From: Thalassobius vesicularis
GTDB lineage: Bacteria > Pseudomonadota > Alphaproteobacteria > Rhodobacterales > Rhodobacteraceae
Assembly (NCBI RefSeq): GCF_004799325.1
Contig: NZ_SSMD01000002.1
Location: forward strand, 1 to 64,000
Length of the DNA stretch: 64,000 bases
Reading direction: 5' to 3'
The notes beneath the pieces are model-generated. The model was given only the letters and a program-made list of their open reading frames with translations. It was not told where the DNA came from and did no database searches. Position numbers and translations under genes: made by a program. Numbering within the stretch: position 1 is the stretch's first letter; each line of letters starts with the position of its first letter. Below, piece after piece: positions 1-7,407 of this stretch.

Positions 1-234
1 CAGCACGGCTTTAGAGTGTCGATGAGCGGCAAGGGAAATTGTTATGACAACTCCGCGGTGGAGACCTTCTTCAAAACAATCAAGGCCGAGTTGATCTGGC
101 GGCACTCCTGGCCAACGCGGCGGGCGAATGAGATGGCGATCTTCAACTACATAAACGGCTTCTACAATCCGCGCCGACGGCACTCAGCCCTCGGCTGGAA
201 AAGCCCCGTGGCCTTCGAACGGAAAGTGGCCTAA
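1..234 (+). pseudogene. IS3-family transposase OrfB, C-terminal fragment
   Basis: The reading frame is open from base 1, so the gene is cut by the window edge or was already truncated. The 77 visible residues are the end of an rve/integrase-core DDE domain. GNCYDNSAVETFFKTIK carries the catalytic Glu followed seven residues later by Lys, as in IS3-family OrfB proteins, and YNPRRRHSALG is the usual family tail. The first two catalytic Asp residues are not in the window. The fragment sits at the edge of accessory DNA and is followed closely by what looks like the element's right end. The family is clear; whether the element is complete cannot be judged from here. Confidence 0.85.
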
Positions 235-244
235 ACGAGCACTT

Positions 245-272
245 GGGGCGGCACAAAAACGGGACAGGTCCA
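245..272 (+). repeat. Probable right terminal inverted repeat of the IS3-family element
   Basis: Eleven bases after the transposase stop there is a stretch ending in GGGACAGGTCCA. Read on the other strand it begins TGGACCTGTCCCG. IS3-family elements typically start TG and end CA, and their terminal repeat lies just outside OrfB. The left copy is not in the window, so the pairing is inferred from position and ends only. Confidence 0.55.
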
Positions 273-408
273 CAATCATGCGGTGGCGCGGCGTGCCGTT
301 CGCCTATATGAATCGGGAAACCCAGCAGAACCGGCCCAGAGCGGTCATTGCGAATCTGAGCCTATGCTGGGGCGCCGAAACACAGAAGCGGACCTTCTTA
401 CCAACAGA

Positions 409-1236
409 CTATCGCCTAAAATAGTGCTCAGGAGCATTGGACTTGAGCTTCAAAGACGAAGGCTTCAGAAACCTGAAGTTTTCGTCCCGCCATTCTAAGT
501 CCTCGCCTGTTCCATCAGAAGCTAAAGGCAATCCACAAACTGAGCGTCGATGATCTTTGCAGAAACCAACTGGTTTGGCGAAGCCGGTGGTGCCAAGACT
601 GGCGATCTGGGGAAGCCCGCCGGTCATTGGGTCCTCCGCAGTCTCGATCACATCCCACAGCGCCCGGAAGACTGATCGGGACGTATTGCCCGCCTCTCGA
701 ATGCGCCGTTCCCAGAATGCGCGATGCTTTGAAGCCCCGCTTCCAGCGCCGAAGAACTGCCCCGGATCGTCTACTAGGTTCTTTTTTCCATCAGCTCGGA
801 ATTCTAGCTCCTTGTCAGACCAACTATGAGTCCCAGCTTCTTTCACGGTCCTCCAGAGACGGAAGTCGCAACTTTCACCTTCACCGTCGCGAAGGCCATG
901 AAGGACGTGGAGCCCATTGCTCTTTGAATTAGGAAACTCTGCCGTCGCCGATTGCAGGTAGGCCACGAAAGCTAGGTGCCGATCTTTCGGGGTACTATGT
1001 GCAAGTCGAGAGGCTGAATAGTCGAATATCTCGCAAACCTGAGAGACTACGGTACTTTGACTCACGACATCTCCCGCGAACCCAAAAATGTCTGGACTAC
1101 TCTTGCACCAGTAGATCTTTCTGCCGTAGTCCCAGGTTTGACCCGAAACTTTCCAAGTTAGACGACTATCGCTCGCAAAGGTCAGGGCCGAAGGGGCTCC
1201 ATTTTGGTAGGATAGCCAAGCGATCGTCGTAGTCAT
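409..1236 (-). CDS. Proteasome/HslV-type Ntn-hydrolase-like protein
   Basis: 275 residues; I do not recognise a named family, but the N-terminal half follows the proteasome beta/HslV pattern. After the initiator Met comes TTTIAWLS, a Thr that would be exposed by Met removal. Then ASDSRLTW supplies the Asp17-like position, GRKIYW the Lys33-like position and GFAGDVVSQST matches the GFAGGTAD stretch of HslV. Near residue 165, GAGSGASKHRA resembles the GSG motif that shapes the active site. The C-terminal 80 residues have no match I can name. The gene lies 270 bp downstream of, and in the same direction as, a HipA-like kinase pair, next to IS and tRNA boundaries. Proteolytic or amidohydrolase activity is inference; the substrate is unknown. 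Confidence 0.6.
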   Translation of the reverse strand: MTTTIAWLSYQNGAPSALTFASDSRLTWKVSGQTWDYGRKIYWCKSSPDIFGFAGDVVSQSTVVSQVCEIFDYSASRLAHSTPKDRHLAFVAYLQSATAEFPNSKSNGLHVLHGLRDGEGESCDFRLWRTVKEAGTHSWSDKELEFRADGKKNLVDDPGQFFGAGSGASKHRAFWERRIREAGNTSRSVFRALWDVIETAEDPMTGGLPQIASLGTTGFAKPVGFCKDHRRSVCGLPLASDGTGEDLEWRDENFRFLKPSSLKLKSNAPEHYFRR

Positions 1237-1508
1237 CTAGAGACAGCATCCCTTCAAATCAAAGACAAGATTCGTGACTGAATGAAACCACATCTATGCA
1301 ATGAGAGCCATGTTTTTGATATCGGCAATGGCCACAGAACGCTCGTTTGGCCGATTGCTATCACATGGTGACGGCCGACGCCGGCCATCCGTAGATGGCA
1401 CAAACCCTGCACTGCAGTTTACCCAATTCGGACAATATCTGGCCATCAGCATTGAGCGCTGAGAAGAGGATCGTTACGCGGGCCTGTGGCTTCGCCCCTA
1501 ATAGGTAT

Positions 1509-2432
1509 CTATGCCGCCTCAGCCTTGAGAACGTGATCCCCAATCTGCTGGTATGTCTCAAGCGGGCGCAGTCTTAGTTGTTTTTCATCTGCCTGCTCTT
1601 CCAATTCTTTCAGAGCTTCTTCCAAACGACGTTGCTGCTTGTCTGACACTTGTGGATCATCTTTCGCAGGCCGCTGCAGGATCATTTCATAGTTCCGGGC
1701 AGCTATGCTGTTATGGTCCCGGACCTGAACTGTATTCAAATCCCAAAGGCGCAATTTAACCAGTTCAAATGACCTAGGGAGAGACGAGGCTTTGAGAGTT
1801 CCGAAATTTGCAACCAATCGCGAGCCCGAGAAATCAATTACAGGTTCTTGACTGTTCCTTTTCGCGCGTCGCTGTCTGTTTTCACGAAGGTCAGCACTAA
1901 AGAAATCTGCGAAACCGACCCTTTTGCTTTTGACATAGTCGCAAACGAGGAAAGGAAGGCGGTCACCGGAACCTTCTGTCTCAGCGGCAACTTCCACGAA
2001 TTCCCTTGAACGGGAGTCTTGTGCCATGCCGGATTGGTAGAGCGACGAAAGCGCGGCCATCCAGCTTTTAGCAATTCCTTCGAGGCTATTGCCCTCGGCC
2101 TCCCGCGTATCGCCAAACGCAATTCCTGACACCGCTGGGTCCGGTTCGGCAATCGCCCGACCTGCGCGCTTAGCCAAGTCCTCTTGAAGGTACTCACCTG
2201 CGATCTGGATCGCGCTTATGGCGCCACGTGCATTAGAACCGTAGAAGCAGGTCAGGCGCTCAAGTTCGTTGGCCCACTCGAGATGGAAGCTCTGGTCATT
2301 GAAGGCAGCCACGCCCACGACGAACCTCTCATATGAACCGGAAATCGGCTCAAAGAACACGGGTACCCACTGCGCCCGAACTCCGTCGCGCAACTGTGGA
2401 AACACTTTCGTATCAAGCGAAATTTCCATCAT
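1509..2432 (-). CDS. Unrecognised companion of HipA-like kinase (possibly DUF3037-like)
   Basis: 307 residues with no signal peptide or membrane segment. The start region, with WVPVFFEP then ERFVVGVAAF, recalls DUF3037 proteins, which I remember as frequent neighbours of HipA-like kinases, but the match is weak. The last 70 residues are charged and glutamine/glutamate-rich (KQQRRLEEALKELEEQADEK), a likely helix or short coiled coil. The start codon overlaps the stop of the kinase gene (ATG GTA TGA TGG), so the two are probably translationally coupled; ATG at 2432 and 2429 are both possible. The coupling argues that the two proteins work together. Confidence 0.55.
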   Translation of the reverse strand: MMEISLDTKVFPQLRDGVRAQWVPVFFEPISGSYERFVVGVAAFNDQSFHLEWANELERLTCFYGSNARGAISAIQIAGEYLQEDLAKRAGRAIAEPDPAVSGIAFGDTREAEGNSLEGIAKSWMAALSSLYQSGMAQDSRSREFVEVAAETEGSGDRLPFLVCDYVKSKRVGFADFFSADLRENRQRRAKRNSQEPVIDFSGSRLVANFGTLKASSLPRSFELVKLRLWDLNTVQVRDHNSIAARNYEMILQRPAKDDPQVSDKQQRRLEEALKELEEQADEKQLRLRPLETYQQIGDHVLKAEAA

Positions 2433-3226
2433 ACCATCTGCGGCACACCTAGTGCCTTGCTTGCGTCAAGCGGCACTCTAGCCGTTCTTTTCTCAAGAAA
2501 CTCTTTCAGCGCTTCGACATACTGTAGCGGCAACAGGTCAGCAATGCGACTGTTTTGCGAGATCTCACCGGCATCGAAGCCGTCGATCTCAACGCCAAAC
2601 TGTCGCGCGGCCTTCGCACATTTTTTCTTTTGCTCCAAGGTCAAGGACTGCGTTAACCAGAGCCCCAGCTTGTTCAGATACTGTACATCCGGGTCTAAAC
2701 CTTCGGGTTTCCATTCCGGGCCGGTGAAGCAGTGACCATGGTCAATAAGCCAAAATTCGCTGTTGCCACCGAACAGCAAGTTTCCGGCGTGCCGATCCAC
2801 GTTTGCGATCCAAGTATCGTATGCATACAGATGACCCAGATTGCCCCACTGTGCAATCTCAGCCAACAGCGCCTGTCTTCCGGCTGCATCCGACCCTTGC
2901 CATCGGTACGTGACATTCGGAACCTTCACATCGACACTAACGAAGACTAGGCGCGAGCCGTCTGCCGTGTTCGGCGCTTTGCTCACGCTTAGAACCCCAG
3001 GGCGAACGAGTCCCAAATATCCGTCCGGAATCGGCAGCCCCACTTCACGTGCAAGGCAATGAGCAACCAATTCATTACAGAGTTGCACGATGTTTAGGTC
3101 TTTAATTATCGCCTGTTGGACTTCGCCATCTGCTGTTAGAACCTGTCCGCGAAAGGTGTCGTTGACATTATTCTCTTTGAAGCCAGTGGCCCCAGCCAAA
3201 ACGGTTGCGAGTTGAATTTCGGACAT
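2429..3226 (-). CDS. HipA-like serine/threonine kinase
   Basis: 265 residues from the ATG at 3226, chosen over an in-frame ATG at 3274 because CAGGAA lies 8 bases upstream of 3226. The kinase signature is YDTWIANVDRHAGNLLF, a HipA/PI3K-like catalytic loop (W-I-x-N-x-D-R-H-x-x-N), followed by LIDHGHCF in the metal-binding position. The protein is shorter than E. coli HipA (about 440 residues) and lacks its N-terminal subdomain, so it belongs with the compact HipA-like group. There is no HipB-like DNA-binding partner next to it. Instead it overlaps the companion gene at 1509-2432 and is followed by an Ntn-hydrolase-like gene. A toxin, defence or regulatory role is inference from family and setting. 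Confidence 0.75.
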   Translation of the reverse strand: MSEIQLATVLAGATGFKENNVNDTFRGQVLTADGEVQQAIIKDLNIVQLCNELVAHCLAREVGLPIPDGYLGLVRPGVLSVSKAPNTADGSRLVFVSVDVKVPNVTYRWQGSDAAGRQALLAEIAQWGNLGHLYAYDTWIANVDRHAGNLLFGGNSEFWLIDHGHCFTGPEWKPEGLDPDVQYLNKLGLWLTQSLTLEQKKKCAKAARQFGVEIDGFDAGEISQNSRIADLLPLQYVEALKEFLEKRTARVPLDASKALGVPQMV

Positions 3227-3985
3227 TAAATTTCCTGAATAACCGCGAATACACCCGGCACCATTGATACACACGCAAAGCGAGAGTCGGCAAGCACTAA
3301 GGCAGAAGCGAATTCAGTCACGTGGGCGTGAGGCCGAGATACCGGATCGCGACGTTCTGGCGGATATTTCTCTTATCCGCCGCCACCGGGCGGGGGGGGA
3401 TACGGGCAAGCGGCTGTTCGCATTCTTCGTGCGTAGTGTCTATTGTAGCAGGTGCAGCGAACGGCAGCTCTCCGCCCAGTGCTGAGCACATCGATCTTGG
3501 CCTGGCAGGCTTAGCGGAATGTCCGCTTCCGCGGTGAATCCCAAGCGGGTTCGCGCTCGCGGCGATCTTCCGGAATCCGCCCATGGTGTCCATCGCACGC
3601 ACTCTTGGGGACTACGCTCCACGCGTGGTATTGTTTACCTTTTGTCGACGAATGAGACTTCCTAAAGATGAAGATTAAACAGACAAGAGCTTGGGGGCGA
3701 TGGCCAGCGCTTTCAGGATGCCAAAGAGATGACGACCATATAAACCCGCCGTTTCGCTGTCTTTAACAGCTTCAAGGCGCGACTGTCTGATTGCGGAACG
3801 GGTACGAAGTCGCCATTTCCTGTAGAGGCAGATAGATAAGTCGGTAGTCTCGCAGCCGCAGCGGGACAAGAAATCGAAGCCGATTATCTATCTCCAATCG
3901 CTTTCCAAAAGGTGGACTAAAAGGTGGACTGCACCCAAACAAAACAATGCAAACATCTGTAAATATTAGATTTTATCTGATTGCA
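3227..3985. other. 759-bp stretch without a supported gene at island end
   Basis: I see no reading frame with credible protein character here. The short frames on both strands are rich in Arg/Ser/Pro and lack ribosome sites. The part around 3430-3545 resembles the degenerate intergenic sequence often left beside mobile DNA. The last 80 bases before the tRNA-Thr gene are AT-rich and contain the tandem GGTGGA motif described separately. An integrase gene, expected in an integrated element, is not present here. Confidence 0.5.
3910..3929 (+). repeat. Tandem GGTGGA motif, candidate integrase arm site of the tRNA-Thr island
   Basis: AGGTGGACTAAAAGGTGGAC, two GGTGGA units with a 12-bp period, ending 56 nt before the CCA end of tRNA-Thr. 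Near-copies with the same period and orientation occur at 50958-50977 (54 nt before tRNA-Leu) and at 48279-48298. Position and spacing suggest protein-binding arm sites beside an attachment site; this is inference. Confidence 0.5.
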
Positions 3986-4061
3986 TGGTGCCCCCAGAGA
4001 GACTCGAACTCCCGACCCACTGATTACAAATCAGTTGCTCTACCAGCTGAGCTATAGGGGC
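3986..4061 (-). tRNA. tRNA-Thr(TGT)
   Basis: 76 nt including an encoded CCA. The minus strand gives acceptor GCCCCTA pairing with TGGGGGC, D-arm AGCTCAGCTGGTAGAGC, anticodon stem-loop CTGATTTGTAATCAG with anticodon TGT, and T-arm GGGAGTTCGAGTCTCTC. Its 3' end faces the accessory DNA at 1-3985, the usual side for integration of tRNA-targeting elements. No second copy of the 3' end lies between base 1 and the tRNA, so the other boundary of the island is outside the window or lost. Confidence 0.97.
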
Positions 4062-4106
4062 ACTCGGTCGTGAAATAGGCGATGGATTGGCCGCCTGCAA
4101 GCGGAT

Positions 4107-5768
4107 TTAGCGGCTGGCGCGGGCCAGAAGGACGACCGCTGCAAGCCCCACTAGGATCACCAGAACCGCAGCGGGCGAGGCGTCGCCCAGGTTTTCCAGG
4201 CTGGCCTGATCGTGCACGCGGGTGGCCAGGGTGTTGAAGTTGAACGGGCGCAGCAGCAGGGTCGCGGGCAACTCTTTCACGCAGTCCACGAAGACCAGCA
4301 GTAGGGCCGAGCCGATCGAGCCTCGGATCAGCGGGAAATAGACCTGGCGCAGCACCTGTCCCCGTGTGCGACCCAGCGAGCGGGCGGCCATCGGCAAGGA
4401 CGGCGACACGCGACCCATCGCGGCATCCGCAGCCCCCTGTGCAATCGCGAAGAAGCGCACGCCGTAGGCCAGGATCAGCGCAAAGGCCGAGCCGGTCAGC
4501 ACAAGGCCGATGTCGATGCCAGTCAGCAGCTCGATCGTGTCGGCCATCATGTTGTCGAGGATCGCCAGCGGGATCAGGATGCCGACGCCCAGCACAGCAC
4601 CGGGGGCGGCGTAGCCGATGGTGGTCAGCGGCAGCAGAAGGCGGGGCAACTGACGGCCCGACAGGCGGACGCCGTAGACCATGAACACCGCCGCCAGCAC
4701 CGTCACCAGCGCGGCAATCCCGCCGACCATCAGGGTGTTGAGAAACGAGTCGACCAGACGGGGATCGGACCAACGCTCGGCATTCTCGATCGCGTGATGC
4801 AGGATCACGCCTGCGGGCAGCACAAAGCCCATCAGGAACGGGATCAGGCAGGCGATCAGGGCGATCCACCCGGCGGCACCTTTCAGCTGGGCGCGCTCGG
4901 TCGGTCGGGGGCGGTTCGACAGGTTGAAAAAACGGCTTTTGCGGCGGCTGACCTTTTCCAGAGAGACGAGCATCACCACCATGACCAGCACGACACAGGC
5001 GATCTGGGCCGCGCCGCCGGCGTTGTTGCTTTCCAGCCAGACGCTGAAAATGCCGGTCGTCAGGGTCTGGACGGCAAAGTAATCCACGGTGCCGAAATCG
5101 TTCACCGTCTCCATCATCACGACGGCCATACCGGCGGCGATGGCGGGGCGGGCCAGCGGCAGGGCGACGCGGCGGAACCGCTGGATCGCGCCTGCGCCCA
5201 GCGACATGGCGACCTCTTCGGTGGCACCGGATTGTTCGCGAAAGGCGGCACGCGCCAGCAGGTAGACATAGGGATACAGCGCCGCCGACAGCACGATCAC
5301 CGCCGCCCCAAGCGAGCGGATTTGCGGGAACCAGTAATCCCGGGCCGAGGTCCAGCCGAACAGCGCGCGCAGGCCGGTTTGCACCGGGCCGGCATACTCC
5401 ATCAAATCCACCAGCGCGTAGGCCCCGACATAGGCGGGGATGGCCAGCGGCAGCAGCAGCAGCCACTCAAGCCAGCTGGACAGCGGGAACCTGTAGCGCG
5501 CGATGATCCAGGCAGAGCCGGTGCCGACCATGCCCGCCAACACGCCAACCGAACCCATCAGCAACAGCGTCGTGCCCAGATAGCGCGGCAACGTGGTAGA
5601 CAGCAGGTGCGGCCAAATATTGTCGGTCGGGTTCAGCGCGATCCAGATCACCGCAAGAATCGGCAGCAGGACCACGGCCGCGATCAACGCTGCCCCGATC
5701 GACCAAAGACTGGCGGGGGCGCGGCGGGCAGCGGCCGTTGAACGGGCGGAAAGAGTGGTATCGCTCAT
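4107..5768 (-). CDS. Ferric-iron type ABC transporter permease (FbpB family)
   Basis: 553 residues, the double-length permease of the FbpB/SfuB/ThiP type: two consecutive binding-protein-dependent transport domains of about six membrane helices each, separated near residue 280-300 by a charged cytoplasmic stretch (EKVSRRKSRFF). EAA-like loops can be seen in each half (VAMSLGAGAIQRFRRVALPLARPA and the region of RSLGRTRGQVLRQVYFPL). It would move Fe(III), or a related cation or thiamine-like solute, through the inner membrane. The binding protein and ATPase are not adjacent. The ATG at 5768 has AGGAAG six bases upstream. tRNA-Thr follows 46 bp downstream. Confidence 0.88.
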   Translation of the reverse strand: MSDTTLSARSTAAARRAPASLWSIGAALIAAVVLLPILAVIWIALNPTDNIWPHLLSTTLPRYLGTTLLLMGSVGVLAGMVGTGSAWIIARYRFPLSSWLEWLLLLPLAIPAYVGAYALVDLMEYAGPVQTGLRALFGWTSARDYWFPQIRSLGAAVIVLSAALYPYVYLLARAAFREQSGATEEVAMSLGAGAIQRFRRVALPLARPAIAAGMAVVMMETVNDFGTVDYFAVQTLTTGIFSVWLESNNAGGAAQIACVVLVMVVMLVSLEKVSRRKSRFFNLSNRPRPTERAQLKGAAGWIALIACLIPFLMGFVLPAGVILHHAIENAERWSDPRLVDSFLNTLMVGGIAALVTVLAAVFMVYGVRLSGRQLPRLLLPLTTIGYAAPGAVLGVGILIPLAILDNMMADTIELLTGIDIGLVLTGSAFALILAYGVRFFAIAQGAADAAMGRVSPSLPMAARSLGRTRGQVLRQVYFPLIRGSIGSALLLVFVDCVKELPATLLLRPFNFNTLATRVHDQASLENLGDASPAAVLVILVGLAAVVLLARASR

Positions 5769-5876
5769 GGCGCTTCCTTGCCTGAATCCGGTTTAACTGT
5801 CCAGAAAAGACCTTATTATTGCCCAGTGCCCGGAGTAGAACCAAAGGGCAAGAGGCACGGACGCAGTAGAAAACCG

Positions 5877-6752
5877 ATGAAAATCATCCTCCATGCAGGC
5901 GTACACGCCACGGACGAAGATCGCCTGGTGAAATGCCTGCTCAAGAACGCTGGCATGCTGGCCCCGCTTGGGGTGGCCGTGCCGGGGCCGTCGCGCTACC
6001 GGGTGCTGATCCGCGAAACGCTGGGGGCGATGGACCAGGCGACGCTGTCGCCCAATGCGCGCGACGTGATTTTGGACGACATTATCGAGGGCGACCAGCC
6101 TGAACGCCTGCTGCTGTCCAACGACAATTTCTTTGGCGTGCCCAAGGGGGCGGTGTCCAAGGGCGTTTTCTATCCCGGCGCCGAGGTGAAGCTGCAAAAG
6201 CTGTGCCAGCTGTTCGACGTCGACGATGTCGAGCTGTTCCTGAGCCTGCGCAACCCAGCCACCTTTCTGCCCGCAGTTCTGGCCCTGTCGCCGGACATGC
6301 CGTTCGAGACGTTCCTGGCGGGGTCAGACCCGGCGCGCCTGCGCTGGTCGGCCCTGATCGAGCGGATCCGCACCGCCCTGCCCGACCTTCCGATCACCAT
6401 CTGGTGTAACGAGGATACCGCGCTGATCTGGCCGGAAATCCTGCGCGAGCTAATGGGCCTGCCCGAAGGCGAAAAGATCAACGGCGGCTTCGACCTGCTC
6501 GGAGAGCTGATGTCGACCGAAGGCATGCAGCGGTTCCGCGCCTACCTGAAGCAGCACCCGATCATGACGGACGATCAGAAACGCCGGGTGATCTCGGCCT
6601 TTCTGGACAAATTCGCGCGGCCCGAGGCCATGGAAATGGAAATCGACCTGCCCGGTTGGACCGAACAGGTCGTCAATCATATCACCGCCCTGTATGAACA
6701 GGATCTGAAGCGGATCGCCGCGATCCCCGGCGTGCGGATGCTGCAAGCCTGA
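5877..6752 (+). CDS. Hypothetical protein, sulfotransferase-like N-terminus
   Basis: 291 residues from the ATG at 5877; an upstream in-frame ATG at 5778 would add 33 residues of non-family character that overlap the divergent permease promoter. The opening MKIILHAGVHATDEDRLVKC has the beta-strand/loop rhythm of sulfotransferase-like P-loop proteins (compare IxHIGxHKTGT), but the lysine and threonines of a PAPS-binding loop are missing. No signal peptide or membrane segment is seen. The C-terminal part carries LPGWTEQVVNHITALYEQD, common in unannotated Roseobacter proteins of this size. It converges with gapR. Function unknown. Confidence 0.7.
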   Translation: MKIILHAGVHATDEDRLVKCLLKNAGMLAPLGVAVPGPSRYRVLIRETLGAMDQATLSPNARDVILDDIIEGDQPERLLLSNDNFFGVPKGAVSKGVFYPGAEVKLQKLCQLFDVDDVELFLSLRNPATFLPAVLALSPDMPFETFLAGSDPARLRWSALIERIRTALPDLPITIWCNEDTALIWPEILRELMGLPEGEKINGGFDLLGELMSTEGMQRFRAYLKQHPIMTDDQKRRVISAFLDKFARPEAMEMEIDLPGWTEQVVNHITALYEQDLKRIAAIPGVRMLQA

Positions 6753-6761
6753 GCCAAAGGC

Positions 6762-7031
6762 TCAGGACATGCCCAGCGCTTCTTTGTACATTTCCAGAAC
6801 CGCCTCTTCCTCGGCGATGTCGTTCTTGTCGCGTTTGCGCAGCGCGATGATCTTGCGCATGACCTTGGTGTCGTAGCCACGACCCTTGGCCTCGGCCATC
6901 ACCTCTTTCTGCTGGTCGGCGATGTCTTTCTTTTCCATCTCCAGCCGCTCGAAACGCTCGATGAACTGGCGCAGCTCGCCGGCGGTCACACGGTAGTTGG
7001 CTTCGGCCTGATCTTCGATGATGTCCTGCAT
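6762..7031 (-). CDS. gapR: GapR, nucleoid-associated DUF2312 protein
   Basis: 89 residues from the ATG at 7031; an earlier ATG at 7094 would add a basic, Pro/Arg-rich leader not found in the family. The sequence is the compact all-helical UPF0335/DUF2312 type: GELRQFIERFERLEMEKKDIADQ, then the conserved AEAKGRGYDTKVMRKII with LRKRDKNDIAEEE. In Caulobacter GapR clamps around overtwisted DNA ahead of forks and RNA polymerase and helps gyrase and topoisomerase IV. The strongly charged first helix is the expected coiled coil. It is a single-gene unit, convergent with the hypothetical gene at 5877-6752. Confidence 0.93.
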   Translation of the reverse strand: MQDIIEDQAEANYRVTAGELRQFIERFERLEMEKKDIADQQKEVMAEAKGRGYDTKVMRKIIALRKRDKNDIAEEEAVLEMYKEALGMS

Positions 7032-7190
7032 GGTCTGCCCTTCCGGATGTCTGGTTTGGGGCAAATCCCTACCCGCCCGACGCCCCCGCCGCAAGAGCGC
7101 CGCACCCCCCGATGCGAAAATGCGCCGCGTTGCGCGCCATCGCGCAACCTGCTAGGTCGCCCGCACAACACTACGACCCGGAGGTGCGAC

Positions 7191-7406
7191 GTGGACATTC
7201 TGATTTGGGGCGGTGCGGCGATTTCTGTCGTGGGTCTGCTGGGGCTGGTCTACTGCATCTTCCGCGTAGCCAAGGCCAAGCGCGCCAATCTGGGCGACGA
7301 CGCCCTGCGCGAGGCCGTCAAGAAGGTGGTCCCGATCAATCTGGGGGCGTTGTTCCTATCGGTCATCGGCCTGATGATGGTGATTCTGGGCGTCTTCCTG
7401 GGCTAA
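7191..7406 (+). CDS. Small two-helix membrane protein
   Basis: 71 residues from a GTG at 7191, preferred because GGAGGT lies six bases upstream; no in-frame ATG is suitably placed. Two hydrophobic helices (residues about 3-24 and 47-70) flank a basic, soluble stretch, FRVAKAKRANLGDDALREAVKK. This matches a common small hypothetical protein of Rhodobacteraceae, but I know of no function. The gene converges with, and ends one base short of, the FadB-like gene. It lies downstream of the divergent gapR promoter. Confidence 0.75.
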   Translation: MDILIWGGAAISVVGLLGLVYCIFRVAKAKRANLGDDALREAVKKVVPINLGALFLSVIGLMMVILGVFLG

Positions 7407-7407
7407 G

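Noticed and set aside
283-498. Small plus-strand frame after the IS3 fragment
   Set aside because: No ribosome site and no protein character; it overlaps the end of the Ntn-hydrolase gene.
3264-3869. Several frames of 60-94 codons next to tRNA-Thr
   Set aside because: Mutually overlapping on both strands, no ribosome sites and unusual composition; treated as non-coding.
1-3985. Left attachment repeat for the tRNA-Thr island
   Set aside because: I found no second copy of the tRNA-Thr 3' end in this stretch, so no left border can be called.
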